DNA of 64,000 nucleotides from JBGSUZ01 sp043770095 (lineage in GTDB: Bacteria > Bacillota > Clostridia > Peptostreptococcales > Acidaminobacteraceae): assembly GCA_043770095.1 (NCBI GenBank), contig JAYVIR010000083.1:1-64000 (forward strand). Direction: 5' to 3'. Below the pieces are notes generated by a model. The model was not told where the DNA came from. It saw only the letters and a program-made list of their open reading frames with translations, and did not search any database. The stretch's first letter is position 1. Each line of letters opens with the position of its first letter. A program made the translations under genes and the position numbers. Positions 44,158-53,759 of this stretch are shown piece after piece.

Positions 44158-44174
44158 GAAAGGAAGTGAAAACT

Positions 44175-47100
44175 ATGGAAACGCAAACTTCTGGCAATCA
44201 TCAGAAGATAGTAGCACAAGTCATTGAAAGCCCAGAGCAATGGTTAGCATTTCTTAAATTCTGGGCAAGACAGTATAAGTACAGCCTTGGGAACGTTTTA
44301 GAAATTTATAAAGCAGATCAAGTCGGGACGGCTTTTGCGACCATCAAACAGTGGAATAGTTTAGGTCGATTGATTAAAACAGGCAGCAAGGGCATTCCAA
44401 TCATTAAAAATGACAAACGGCAGCATGTGTTTGATATTCGAAATACGCTAGGAAATAGCGTTGATATATGGCGATTTAACCCTGATATTGAACTGGAAAT
44501 GAGCAAGATATTTACCGAAAAAATGAATCTAAAAGTCCCTGAAACAGAACTTGGCAGAGATCAATTAAGGCTGGCACTAACTGCGTTTGCGATGCAAAGA
44601 TTGCCTAATGTTACTGGGCTAGAGAATCAATCTTTAACAGTTGAGCAGATTCAGTTCATGAAAGATACAGCCATTCAGTTGGTTCTATTGAGGTGTGAAT
44701 ATTCGCAGGATCATATTGGAGAAATCAAAATTCTGAATGAACTTGAAATCGATCACGCTTTAGAAATGATGGAGACAATCCACAGCATTGCCAGTGAAGC
44801 CATTCATCAAGTTGTAAAAGCCTCAAAAGAAGCAGAAAAATATAGAGAACAAAGTTTCGAGGGACGAGAGAAGAAACAGCTAACGCTTATGAATCTTATT
44901 GATGAAAAACAAACTATAGAGTTGGAGCGTCCCGAATCAAGGGAAATCCCTCTGCAAATGAAGCCAATCGTTTCTAATGAGGATCAAGCTGAAAAAGCAA
45001 TCATCCCTACTAAAGACCAAGCTAAAAAACCAATCCCTCAAAATTACCGAATGCCAGATGATTTTGATCAAGGCGGAGGACAGAAAACCAAATACAAACA
45101 GAACGTTGCCGCCATTAGACTTCTAAAAATATTAGAAGCTGAAGATCGATACGCAGTAGCGGATGAACAGGCGATTCTTGCTAAATATGCCGGTTGGGGT
45201 GGACTGCCTCAGGCGTTTGATCCAGATAAAAGTGAATGGCAATTGGAATACCTAGCACTTAAAAATGAATTGCTTACGGCTTCAGAATATAGCTCAGCAA
45301 GAGAAAGCACACTAAATGCACATTACACAGCAAAAGAAGTTATTGATGGCATGTATCAAGGGGTTATTCGTCTCGGATTTCAAGGTGGCAATATTTTAGA
45401 GCCGAGCATGGGCAGCGGAAATTATTTTGCAAGATTGCCGTCTGACCTTCAAAGTTCCAAACTGCATGGTGTGGAACTGGATAGTATTACTGGCAGGATT
45501 GCGCAGCAATTATATCCAAGTGCAAGAATTGATGTGATGGGCTATGAAGAAACGCTTATTCCAGACGATCTCTTCGATTTAGCCATCTCCAACGTGCCTT
45601 TTGGTGGGTTTTCGGTGTATGACAAACGCTATAAGAAAGACAATTTCTTGATCCACGACTATTTCTTTCAGAAGAGCTTAGACAAGATTAGACCGGGTGG
45701 CATTATAGCCTTTGTGACTTCAAGTGGGACGTTGGACAAACAAGATACCAGGGTCAGACAATATATCGCGGAGCGGGCAGACCTCATCGCGGCCATACGT
45801 TTGCCAAATACGGCTTTTAAGAAAAATGCAGGAACGGAAGTGACCACGGACATCATCTTTTTGCAAAGAAAAGAGCGTCTAGATTACAAAGCTAGTCCAG
45901 ACTGGATTAGTCTAGGTACCACCGATGAGGGCGTTCCTGTAAACCGTTATTTTGAGAATCATCCATACATGATGCTTGGGAAAATGGCGTTTAGCGAATC
46001 GATGTACGGTGATAAGAGGGACACAACCCTTAAACCATTTCCAAACCAAGATTTAGCAGACCTTTTAGACGATGCAGTAAAAAGACTTCCCATCGGAATT
46101 TATAAACAAGCATTGAATGATATTGGATATGAAGTGGAACAAAACAAGGTGCTATCGGCAGATGCAGACGTTAAAAATAACGCTTATAAAATCATCGAGG
46201 GTAATATTTATCAACGTCAAAATTCAATTATGATCATGACAGAAAAGCAAACAGGTACGGTGGCAGAACGCATTAGGGGCATGTGCGAACTTAAAGAGGC
46301 TGTTCGTGAAGTGTTCAAAGTACAACTTCAAAATTTAGACGATTCAAACCTTCAATTCGCTCAAAAGAAACTGAATCTGGCTTATGATCAATTCGTAAGA
46401 AAAAATGGGTTTATCAATGAAAGAGCCAATCTCAGCGCCTTTGAAGAAGATCCAGATTGCTATCTGCTCTCCTCTATTGAAGATGAAAATAGAGAAGACA
46501 AGACGTGGAAAAAAGGTGCCATTTTCTCGAAAAGGACTATCGGAAGGGTCTTTGAAATTACCCACGTAGACACATCGGCTGAAGCTCTTACGGTTTCGCT
46601 GACAGAAAAAGGACAGGTTGATTTAACTTACATGTCTGGTCTTTGTGACCAAACGACGGCGCATATTATAAGCGAGCTGGAAGGCATTATTTTTAAAGAT
46701 CCCTTGAAAGTGGATCAGAGTAACCCTTTGCTGGGTTGGATTACAGCCAGTGAGTATCTTTCGGGCAATGTAAGGCAAAAGCTGGCGGTGGCGCGAATTG
46801 AAAATGAATGGAGCAATGTCTATTCAAAAAATATTGAGGCACTTATAGCGATTCAGCCCAAAGAACTTACTCCGGAAGAAATTGACGTCAAGTTGGGCGC
46901 CACATGGATTCCAGAAGATTATGTGCATCAGTTTGTCACGCAGCTTTTGGATATTTCCAGTTACACACAAGATAAATTGGTAATTGCCTATGTGCCGCAA
47001 ACCGCGGATTGGGTGCTGCAAAGAACAGGTCTGCAAATGCGTTATGGCGATGTCAAAAATACCAGCACATGGGGCACCAATCGCGCGGATGCCATCGAAC

Positions 47101-49823
47101 TCATAAAACTTTCACTCAATCTAAAACAGGTAACCATCTTTGATAAAGATTCAGATGATAAGCCTGTATTTAACTATAAGGAGACGGCAGCTGCTAGAGA
47201 AAAACAAGACTTGATCAAGAACGAATTCAAATCTTGGGTTTTTAGAGAAGTCAATCGATCAGACACACTGGTCACTTTATACAACGAACGATTTAATTCA
47301 ACGCGTCTTAGGGAATACGACGGACAACACCTGACCTTCCCGGGAATGAGTGCTGGCATCGATTTAAAACCGCACCAAAGGAGCGCTGTGGCACGAATTC
47401 TTTATGGTGGGAACACACTTTTAGCGCATGCAGTTGGTGCGGGCAAGACGTTTGAAATGGTCGCGGCAGGGATGGAGCTTAAACGGCTTGGGCTTGCACA
47501 AAAGCCAATGTACGTTGTGCCCAATCATCTGACGGAGCAATGGGCATCTGAATTTTTAAGGCTTTACCCTAACGCCAATATTTTGGTGGCGGGGAAAAAA
47601 GATTTTGAGAGTAAGAAACGAAAACGACTGATGTCGAGGATTGCAACTGGTGAGTGGGATGCGGTGATTGTTGGGCATAGCTCATTTGGAAAGATTCCGA
47701 TTTCTAGCGATCTGCAAGAAAAACACATTCATAGTCAAATTGGAGAAGTCACTGAAGCCATTGACCGTTTGAGAATTGAGAAGACTGGATCAAGAACAGC
47801 TGTCAAACGCATGGAGAAATTGAAGAAGAATCTTGAAGATTCGTTAAAAAAACTTCTTGATGTTGACAAGAAAGATGACACAGTTAATTTTGAAGAACTA
47901 GGCGTAGACACGTTATTTATCGATGAATCTCATGAGTTTAAGAATCTTGCGCTGTTTTCTAAAATGACCAACGTTGCGGGGATCAACAATAGCAGGTCGC
48001 AAAAGGCATCGGACATGTTTGTTAAAACAAGGTATATCAGCGAAATGAATAGAGGTAGAGGGGTTGTGTTTGCAACAGGCACGCCCATTTCAAACAGCAT
48101 GGCAGAACTCTATACTGTGCAGCGCTATTTGCAAATGGATAAGCTCAAAGAAATGAATTTAGAACACTTTGACGCATGGGCATCAGTATTTGGAGAGACC
48201 ATTAATTCATATGAAGTGGCGCCAGATGGTTCTGGATTTAGAACCAAAACACGCTTTGCTAAGTTTTATAACTTACCAGAACTGCTGACAACGTTTAAAG
48301 AAGTGGCAGATATTCAGACTGCGAGGATGCTAAAATTAGATGTGCCAAAGCTCAAATACAATCGATTTGAAGTGGTTGCTGCCCCAAAATCTGAAGAACT
48401 GCATGAATTCATTCAGGAGTTGGTGGAGCGTAGCGATGAAATTAGAGCGGGGCGTGTTCGACCAACGGAAGACAATATGTTGAAGGTGACTAACGATGGC
48501 AGAAAAGCCGCCTTGGATTTAAGGCTTATTGACCCCGCACTGCCAGATCACCCTGAAAGTAAACTCAATCAAGCCATTAGCAACATTCATAAAATATGGG
48601 GCGAAACACATGAAGACAAACTGGCTCAACTGGTATTCTGCGATTTATCCACGCCTAAAGCGGAGGGAATCTTTAGCGTCTATACCGATATTCGTGAAAA
48701 GCTCATTGGGCTTGGCGTCGCAGAAAAAGGCATTGCATTTATTCATGATGCTGATACAGACGAAAAAAAATCTGCATTGTTTGATCAAGTCAGAAATGGA
48801 CAGGTGAGAATTTTATTAGGCAGTACTGCGAAAATGGGAGCAGGGACGAATGTGCAAGACAAGCTCATCGCACTCCATCATCTTGATGTGCCGTGGCGAC
48901 CTTCGGATGTCGAACAGCGTGAAGGTCGAATTCTTCGGCAGGGAAATAAAAATCCAGAAGTGCAGATCTTTAGATACGTTACAGAAGGCAGTTTTGACAG
49001 CTATTCTTATCAGTTAATCGAAACAAAGGCAAATTTCATATCGCAGATTATGGAGAATCGCGTTGGCTGCGAAAGATCGATGGAAGATGTCGATGGCCAA
49101 GCACTTTCTTATGCCGAGGTGAAAGCCATTGCCACTGGAAATCCATTGATCTTGGAAAAATTTAAAGTCGACAATGAGCTTAAACTCTTACAAATCTTAA
49201 AATCAAAATACGATTCCTCACACCATGAAATGAGCAGAGATTTGCATGAACGCTTGCCGATTCAAATTAAAAGCCATGAAGCCATTCTTCGTAATTTACA
49301 AACCGACCTCAAACGACGCGTGGATTTGTCGGGAGAACAGTTTCGAGTCACGCTCTTTGATCAAGTATTCACCGAGCGTGCAGTGGCAGCCGAAAAACTT
49401 AAATCACTGTACCCCATTTTATCCAAAGACGAAGAACGAGAAATTGGCGACATATCCGGTTTTAAACTATTCGGACGAATGGACTTCTTTGGACAAAAAC
49501 CTAAGCTGACCCTTCGCGGAAGTGGCGGGTATGAGGTTGAAGCAAGCGATAGCGAACTTGGAACCATTACGAGAATTGAAAATGTGCTTAAAAGTTTTGA
49601 AGGCAAGATTGAGCAATTGAAAAATGCCATAGATTATAGCCATAAACAGATCAAGGACATCCATGAAGAACTTGAAAAACCCTTTCAGCATTTGAGTAAA
49701 TTGTTTGAATATCAAAAAAGAAAGGCTGAAATAGACACGTCTTTGGATCTTAATAAAAAAGATGAAATCGTCCCAGACATTGCAGATGAGCCGTTGCTTA
49801 AGAGTAAGCCCATGGCACTGTAG
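44175..49823 (+). CDS. Giant methylase / SNF2-type helicase fusion of the conjugative element
   Basis: The 1882-aa protein begins with an ArdC-like region (WLAFLKFWARQYKYSLGNVLEI). A methylase-like domain has GNILEPSMGSGNYFARLP and NVPFGGF near residue 472, a variant of the N-P-P-F catalytic motif. A superfamily 2 helicase follows: HAVGAGKTFE near 1088, DESHEFKN near 1250, FATGTPISNSMAELY, and GAGTNVQDK with QREGRILRQG near 1556-1590. A coiled tail ends the protein. Such proteins are hallmarks of clostridial and Bacteroides mobile elements and are thought to protect or remodel incoming DNA. ATG 44175 follows AAAGGAAGTG. Confidence 0.88.
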   Translation: METQTSGNHQKIVAQVIESPEQWLAFLKFWARQYKYSLGNVLEIYKADQVGTAFATIKQWNSLGRLIKTGSKGIPIIKNDKRQHVFDIRNTLGNSVDIWRFNPDIELEMSKIFTEKMNLKVPETELGRDQLRLALTAFAMQRLPNVTGLENQSLTVEQIQFMKDTAIQLVLLRCEYSQDHIGEIKILNELEIDHALEMMETIHSIASEAIHQVVKASKEAEKYREQSFEGREKKQLTLMNLIDEKQTIELERPESREIPLQMKPIVSNEDQAEKAIIPTKDQAKKPIPQNYRMPDDFDQGGGQKTKYKQNVAAIRLLKILEAEDRYAVADEQAILAKYAGWGGLPQAFDPDKSEWQLEYLALKNELLTASEYSSARESTLNAHYTAKEVIDGMYQGVIRLGFQGGNILEPSMGSGNYFARLPSDLQSSKLHGVELDSITGRIAQQLYPSARIDVMGYEETLIPDDLFDLAISNVPFGGFSVYDKRYKKDNFLIHDYFFQKSLDKIRPGGIIAFVTSSGTLDKQDTRVRQYIAERADLIAAIRLPNTAFKKNAGTEVTTDIIFLQRKERLDYKASPDWISLGTTDEGVPVNRYFENHPYMMLGKMAFSESMYGDKRDTTLKPFPNQDLADLLDDAVKRLPIGIYKQALNDIGYEVEQNKVLSADADVKNNAYKIIEGNIYQRQNSIMIMTEKQTGTVAERIRGMCELKEAVREVFKVQLQNLDDSNLQFAQKKLNLAYDQFVRKNGFINERANLSAFEEDPDCYLLSSIEDENREDKTWKKGAIFSKRTIGRVFEITHVDTSAEALTVSLTEKGQVDLTYMSGLCDQTTAHIISELEGIIFKDPLKVDQSNPLLGWITASEYLSGNVRQKLAVARIENEWSNVYSKNIEALIAIQPKELTPEEIDVKLGATWIPEDYVHQFVTQLLDISSYTQDKLVIAYVPQTADWVLQRTGLQMRYGDVKNTSTWGTNRADAIELIKLSLNLKQVTIFDKDSDDKPVFNYKETAAAREKQDLIKNEFKSWVFREVNRSDTLVTLYNERFNSTRLREYDGQHLTFPGMSAGIDLKPHQRSAVARILYGGNTLLAHAVGAGKTFEMVAAGMELKRLGLAQKPMYVVPNHLTEQWASEFLRLYPNANILVAGKKDFESKKRKRLMSRIATGEWDAVIVGHSSFGKIPISSDLQEKHIHSQIGEVTEAIDRLRIEKTGSRTAVKRMEKLKKNLEDSLKKLLDVDKKDDTVNFEELGVDTLFIDESHEFKNLALFSKMTNVAGINNSRSQKASDMFVKTRYISEMNRGRGVVFATGTPISNSMAELYTVQRYLQMDKLKEMNLEHFDAWASVFGETINSYEVAPDGSGFRTKTRFAKFYNLPELLTTFKEVADIQTARMLKLDVPKLKYNRFEVVAAPKSEELHEFIQELVERSDEIRAGRVRPTEDNMLKVTNDGRKAALDLRLIDPALPDHPESKLNQAISNIHKIWGETHEDKLAQLVFCDLSTPKAEGIFSVYTDIREKLIGLGVAEKGIAFIHDADTDEKKSALFDQVRNGQVRILLGSTAKMGAGTNVQDKLIALHHLDVPWRPSDVEQREGRILRQGNKNPEVQIFRYVTEGSFDSYSYQLIETKANFISQIMENRVGCERSMEDVDGQALSYAEVKAIATGNPLILEKFKVDNELKLLQILKSKYDSSHHEMSRDLHERLPIQIKSHEAILRNLQTDLKRRVDLSGEQFRVTLFDQVFTERAVAAEKLKSLYPILSKDEEREIGDISGFKLFGRMDFFGQKPKLTLRGSGGYEVEASDSELGTITRIENVLKSFEGKIEQLKNAIDYSHKQIKDIHEELEKPFQHLSKLFEYQKRKAEIDTSLDLNKKDEIVPDIADEPLLKSKPMAL

Positions 49824-49958
49824 AAATAATAAAAACAAAAGTGTTGCAATTACGAAAGTATTATGTAAACAATATAGGTAGACGGATGGGGTTATCGTGC
49901 AGCACAGGTCATTTTGGAGCTGTAGAGGGATAAAAAATAAGAAGTTGGAGGGATGAAA

Positions 49959-50522
49959 ATGATTGAAGGCATTAGCAAATTGAGCTTAGCCGCCTTTGAA
50001 GTATTGGAAGGACTAGAACTTGAAGAAAAACTGATCATGCTAGCCATTCTTTTTGAACACTGGGATCAAGAGTTAATCAATGATGGCAACCACATCAAGC
50101 CAGAAGAAGCCTATGAAAGAAACAAAGCGGTATTCACGCCAATGGATTGTGGTTTAACGAATGCGAAGGATTTGTCTGCAGCGTTTAAAGCTTTGGTACA
50201 GGTTACTGAAAGCGATGAAAGTGAGCCAATTTTAGAGTCATCTTTTCCAGATTTAATCGAATCTCAAGTAAATCAGACTGTACAAACAAAGTACGCCTTA
50301 TCTGCTTTTTATCGACTGACGTTTAAAAATAAACTCGAGTATTTTGCAGAGTTAATGGCTAAGCTTGAAGAGGGCGAACTACTAAAACGGACGTTAGTTC
50401 CGACAGAATACTTTGGCATCAACGGCTATGAAGCAGCCGCAAAAATCATCACTTATAAGGAGACTCTATTTCATGAATCGGTTAAGAATACAGTTGAAGA
50501 CTTGCCATTTGAGTTGGCATAG
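49959..50522 (+). CDS. Hypothetical protein of the conjugative element
   Basis: The 187-aa acidic, mostly helical product (LAAFEVLEGLELEEKLIMLAILFEHW) has no recognised domain. ATG 49959 follows TTGGAGGG with 6 nt spacing; ATG 49953 is too close. A strong hairpin follows its stop, so it may end a transcript. Confidence 0.6.
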   Translation: MIEGISKLSLAAFEVLEGLELEEKLIMLAILFEHWDQELINDGNHIKPEEAYERNKAVFTPMDCGLTNAKDLSAAFKALVQVTESDESEPILESSFPDLIESQVNQTVQTKYALSAFYRLTFKNKLEYFAELMAKLEEGELLKRTLVPTEYFGINGYEAAAKIITYKETLFHESVKNTVEDLPFELA

Positions 50523-50565
50523 CAAGAACACACAATTAAATTTACCAAGCGGTGATTCTATAAAG

Positions 50566-50618
50566 TAGCCGCCATGATGCTGAAATAATAAGCATTGTGG
50601 CGGCTATTATTATTTAAA
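50566..50618 (+). terminator. Hairpin between the hypothetical gene and parA
   Basis: TAGCCGCCATGATGCT (50566-50581) pairs with AGCATTGTGGCGGCTA (50591-50606) over 16 bp with two G-U or mismatched positions. It is followed by TTATTATTT. Confidence 0.7.
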
Positions 50619-50630
50619 AGGAGCGTATCT

Positions 50631-51428
50631 ATGGGAAAAATTATTGCAGTGAGCAATCAAAAAGGTGGCGTTGGCAAGACCACATCGACCTTAAATATTG
50701 GTGCAGGCTTGGTTAAGAAAGGCAAGAAAGTGCTGTTACTAGACTTAGATCCGCAGGGGTCACTGACAACCTGTATGGGATTTGAACCGTCAGAACTGGA
50801 AAATACAATTGCGCTGCTCATCGATTCCTTTATCAGACGTAGCCCCATCGCCGATATCCAGTCGCTGATTATAGATATTAACGGACTTCATTTACTGCCT
50901 TCTAACATTACGCTTTCGGTGGTTGAAAATGCCATTGTGACGGCAACTTCAAGAGAGTACATTCTTAAAAAAATTCTGACGCCACTAAAAGAGCATTATG
51001 ACTACATTTTAATCGATTGTCTGCCAAGTCTAGGCATGCTGAACCTGAATGCATTGACTGCTTGCGATAGTGTATTGGTGCCGATAAAAGCTCAATTTCT
51101 GGATCTAAAAGGATTCGAGTTATTACTGGATAGCATTCATTTGGTGAAAGAAGAGACAAATCCCAACATCGCCATTGAAGGCATTGTGCTCACCATGTAT
51201 GACGATCGTTTGAAGCTGGCAAAGAAAGTGAGTGAAGCGATAGAAAGAGCCTATGGTGGAAATGGCATTGAAGAAGGGGCAATCAAGATATTTGAAACGC
51301 GAATTTCGACTTCAACCAAAGCGGCTGAGGCAAGCGTGACAGGCAAGAGCATTTACGATTACGATAAGGCTTGCAAGACGGCAGATGAATATGAACGTTT
51401 GGTGATGGAGGTGATTGCGCTTGAGTAA
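50631..51428 (+). CDS. parA: ParA-family partitioning ATPase
   Basis: The 265-aa protein starts GKIIAVSNQKGGVGKTTSTLNIG, with the deviant Walker A of ParA/Soj. LLDLDPQGSLTTCMGF and YILIDCLPSLGMLNLNALTA follow. It should maintain the excised or replicating form of the element. AAAGGAGCG precedes ATG 50631. It is coupled to parB. Confidence 0.93.
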   Translation: MGKIIAVSNQKGGVGKTTSTLNIGAGLVKKGKKVLLLDLDPQGSLTTCMGFEPSELENTIALLIDSFIRRSPIADIQSLIIDINGLHLLPSNITLSVVENAIVTATSREYILKKILTPLKEHYDYILIDCLPSLGMLNLNALTACDSVLVPIKAQFLDLKGFELLLDSIHLVKEETNPNIAIEGIVLTMYDDRLKLAKKVSEAIERAYGGNGIEEGAIKIFETRISTSTKAAEASVTGKSIYDYDKACKTADEYERLVMEVIALE

Positions 51429-52434
51429 AAATGATTTTGAGATAACAGCAAAGCCATTACCCATGGGATTATCGCTTAAATCGTTGATTTCAAAAGCGCC
51501 ACCAATGGAGCAACTTGGGAATTTTACGACCGTGTATATTGAGCATTTGATTCATTTTGAAAACCACCCTTTCAAGCTTTATTCAAAAGAGAAGCTTGAA
51601 GAGTTGGCGGAGAGCATTAAGCAAAACGGCATCATTAATCCAGTTGTCGTTAGAAAGAAAATGGGTTCTGGTGAATACGAAATTTTGTCTGGGCATAACC
51701 GGACGGAAGCGGCTAGACTTGCAGGGCTGTTAGACATCCCAGTCAGGATCGTTGAAGTCGATGATGACACGGCTCGTCTTATTGTGACAGAGAGCAATTT
51801 GCTTCAAAGAGAAAAGTTGCTGCCCAGTGAAAAAGGAAGAGCGTACAAGATGCAGTTGGATGTGCTTAAACGGCAGGGGAAGCGGACGGATTTGGAGTGC
51901 GAAGAAGATGAAAATTTGACTTTACGCCAAGTTGGCATTAAGTTAAATTCAGCAGAATTGGTAGCCGAAAAAAATAGAGACAGCAGGCGACAAGTCTTGA
52001 GATACGTTAGGATGACCTATCTTATTGAAGATTTATTAGATTGGGTAGACAATGAACAGATTGCATTTATTGCAGCAGTCGACCTATCCTATCTATCCAA
52101 AGAAGAGCAGCACTATCTTTTTTCCCTGCTGACTGAAAATGAAAGTTACCGAATTGGTTTAGAAACTGCGGGCATTCTAAAAGGAATCTCTAGGACAGAG
52201 CCACTGACCAAAGAAAAAATACGACAAGTGCTAGACGACCAAAATCAAACGAAGCCTGCTAAAGAAAAAGTCATCAAAGAAACCACGCCTTATAATCGGG
52301 TGATGAAGAAGGTCAATCAATACTTAAGCAAACTGCCTGATGAAAACTTAGGCATAGACGTAAATGAAAGTGAACTCGAAGGGGCGATTATTCTGGCAAT
52401 TGAAGCATACTTAAAATCAAAGCAGACAAACTAA
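51421..52434 (+). CDS. parB: ParB/RepB/Spo0J-family partition protein
   Basis: The 337-aa product has the ParB nuclease-like N-domain (LEELAESIKQNGIINPVVVRKK, YEILSGHNRTEAARLAG, TESNLLQREKLLPSEKG) and a helix-turn-helix part around RDSRRQVLRYVRMT. It begins at TTG 51421, 8 nt after GGAGGTG inside parA; TTG 51415 is less likely. An intrinsic terminator follows. Confidence 0.9.
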   Translation: MSKNDFEITAKPLPMGLSLKSLISKAPPMEQLGNFTTVYIEHLIHFENHPFKLYSKEKLEELAESIKQNGIINPVVVRKKMGSGEYEILSGHNRTEAARLAGLLDIPVRIVEVDDDTARLIVTESNLLQREKLLPSEKGRAYKMQLDVLKRQGKRTDLECEEDENLTLRQVGIKLNSAELVAEKNRDSRRQVLRYVRMTYLIEDLLDWVDNEQIAFIAAVDLSYLSKEEQHYLFSLLTENESYRIGLETAGILKGISRTEPLTKEKIRQVLDDQNQTKPAKEKVIKETTPYNRVMKKVNQYLSKLPDENLGIDVNESELEGAIILAIEAYLKSKQTN

Positions 52435-52452
52435 ATAAATAATTGTAGCACA

Positions 52453-52483
52453 GAAAAACCGTCTAAGATCAGACGGTTTTTTG
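52453..52483 (+). terminator. Intrinsic terminator after parB
   Basis: AAAACCGTCT (52455-52464) pairs with AGACGGTTTT (52471-52480), then TT. Confidence 0.85.
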
Positions 52484-52516
52484 CATTTATAAGTCCATAC
52501 ACGGGGGTGAAAAGTG

Positions 52517-52744
52517 ATGAATGAAATCGTATCAGAAGTTTCAATGAGCGATCAAGCGGCAAGTATCATCAGCGAATATACAGGCATTGAAAGGCAGAAA
52601 GTCCTGTTTTTTATTGAACAGGTGGGATTGAACACCATCCTCGAAACGCCGTCCATTATCTGTGTCAATCCAAACCAAGAAGAACGGCTCAAAGAAATGA
52701 AAATAATTCTCGATGGGGTGGCGAAGTTGGATGAGTCAGTATAA
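52517..52744 (+). CDS. Small protein preceding RadC
   Basis: The 75-aa product (ASIISEYTGIERQKVLFFIEQVGLNTILETP) resembles the N-terminal helical segment of the next protein (FSKFTGIRQEKLEAFLQDNPVNLIMEHTD). It looks like a duplicated stand-alone copy of that helix-hairpin-like module. ATG 52517 follows GGGGGTG. It overlaps radC by 14 nt. Confidence 0.65.
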   Translation: MNEIVSEVSMSDQAASIISEYTGIERQKVLFFIEQVGLNTILETPSIICVNPNQEERLKEMKIILDGVAKLDESV

Positions 52745-53744
52745 AGAAGATGAAAAACGATTTGTAGAACTCTTCTCAAAGTTTACAGGCATTCGCCAGG
52801 AAAAACTGGAGGCTTTTCTACAAGACAATCCAGTGAATCTTATTATGGAGCACACCGATCTGATGGAGATCACGCCCATACAGCGGGAGAAATTGAAAGC
52901 GCTTCGAGAACTGAAAAACATCTATGGAACGATGAAATCCAGTACGCGTCAATATACCTTAAACAGCGATGAGAAGGCGGGTGCCTATTTCCTTTCTTAT
53001 TTTGCAGATATCAAAGAAAAAGAACACTTCGCATGTAGTTTTTTGAACACCAAGCACCAAGTGATTGCCACCAAAATTCTCAGTACCGGTTCCGTCAGTG
53101 AGACCGCCGTTTATCCAAGAGAAATAGTCAAAGCAGCACTCATGCATGATGCCAATAGTGTCATTGTTGCGCATAATCATCCAAGCGGCAACCCCGAACC
53201 GAGCCAAGCTGATTTAGAACTGACAAAAAATCTCTGCGTAGCGCTTGCGACCGTTCGGATCAAAATGGTGGATCATATTATTGCAGGAAGTGGTATTTAT
53301 GTCTCTTTCACCGAACGCGGTCTACTTGAAAATAGAGCCGTTGAAGGGCTTAATAAAGTCGCGGGAACAAGAGAAATTGAAGGTTATTTTTATGGTGGTA
53401 AAAATCAAAACATTCCCGAAAAACTCTATGCATTTGCCAATCAGCGTGAAGGCATGAAATTAAAGCAACTTTTAGAACAGGCAGGAGAGGGAAAGGATCA
53501 ATATATTGAAGCGGCAATGTCGATGTGTAGCAAAGACAATAATTTTACTACGGCTGGGTACCTACTCAGAAATGGTGCAGATTTTGAAAAGTTAAAAAGT
53601 ACGTGGAGCATTTCAAATGAAAAGGGTCAAACATCGGCACAAGAAAATGATTTCTTTAAAAGAATGGAACGCTATCATATAGACGTGATTGGAAAGCATA
53701 AAAAGATAGAACCCTTGGAACTAAAGAGAGGAAAAAGTTTATGA
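52731..53744 (+). CDS. RadC-family JAB/MPN-domain protein
   Basis: The 337-aa product has an N-terminal helical module and a JAB domain with the metal motif VIVAHNHPSGNPEPSQADLELT, as in RadC. A further about 110 residues (ending PLELKRGKSL) are not usual in chromosomal RadC. In mobile elements such proteins are common, and their role is uncertain. ATG 52731 lies inside the preceding gene. Confidence 0.85.
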   Translation: MSQYKEDEKRFVELFSKFTGIRQEKLEAFLQDNPVNLIMEHTDLMEITPIQREKLKALRELKNIYGTMKSSTRQYTLNSDEKAGAYFLSYFADIKEKEHFACSFLNTKHQVIATKILSTGSVSETAVYPREIVKAALMHDANSVIVAHNHPSGNPEPSQADLELTKNLCVALATVRIKMVDHIIAGSGIYVSFTERGLLENRAVEGLNKVAGTREIEGYFYGGKNQNIPEKLYAFANQREGMKLKQLLEQAGEGKDQYIEAAMSMCSKDNNFTTAGYLLRNGADFEKLKSTWSISNEKGQTSAQENDFFKRMERYHIDVIGKHKKIEPLELKRGKSL

Positions 53745-53759
53745 AAGTGAGTGATTTTT

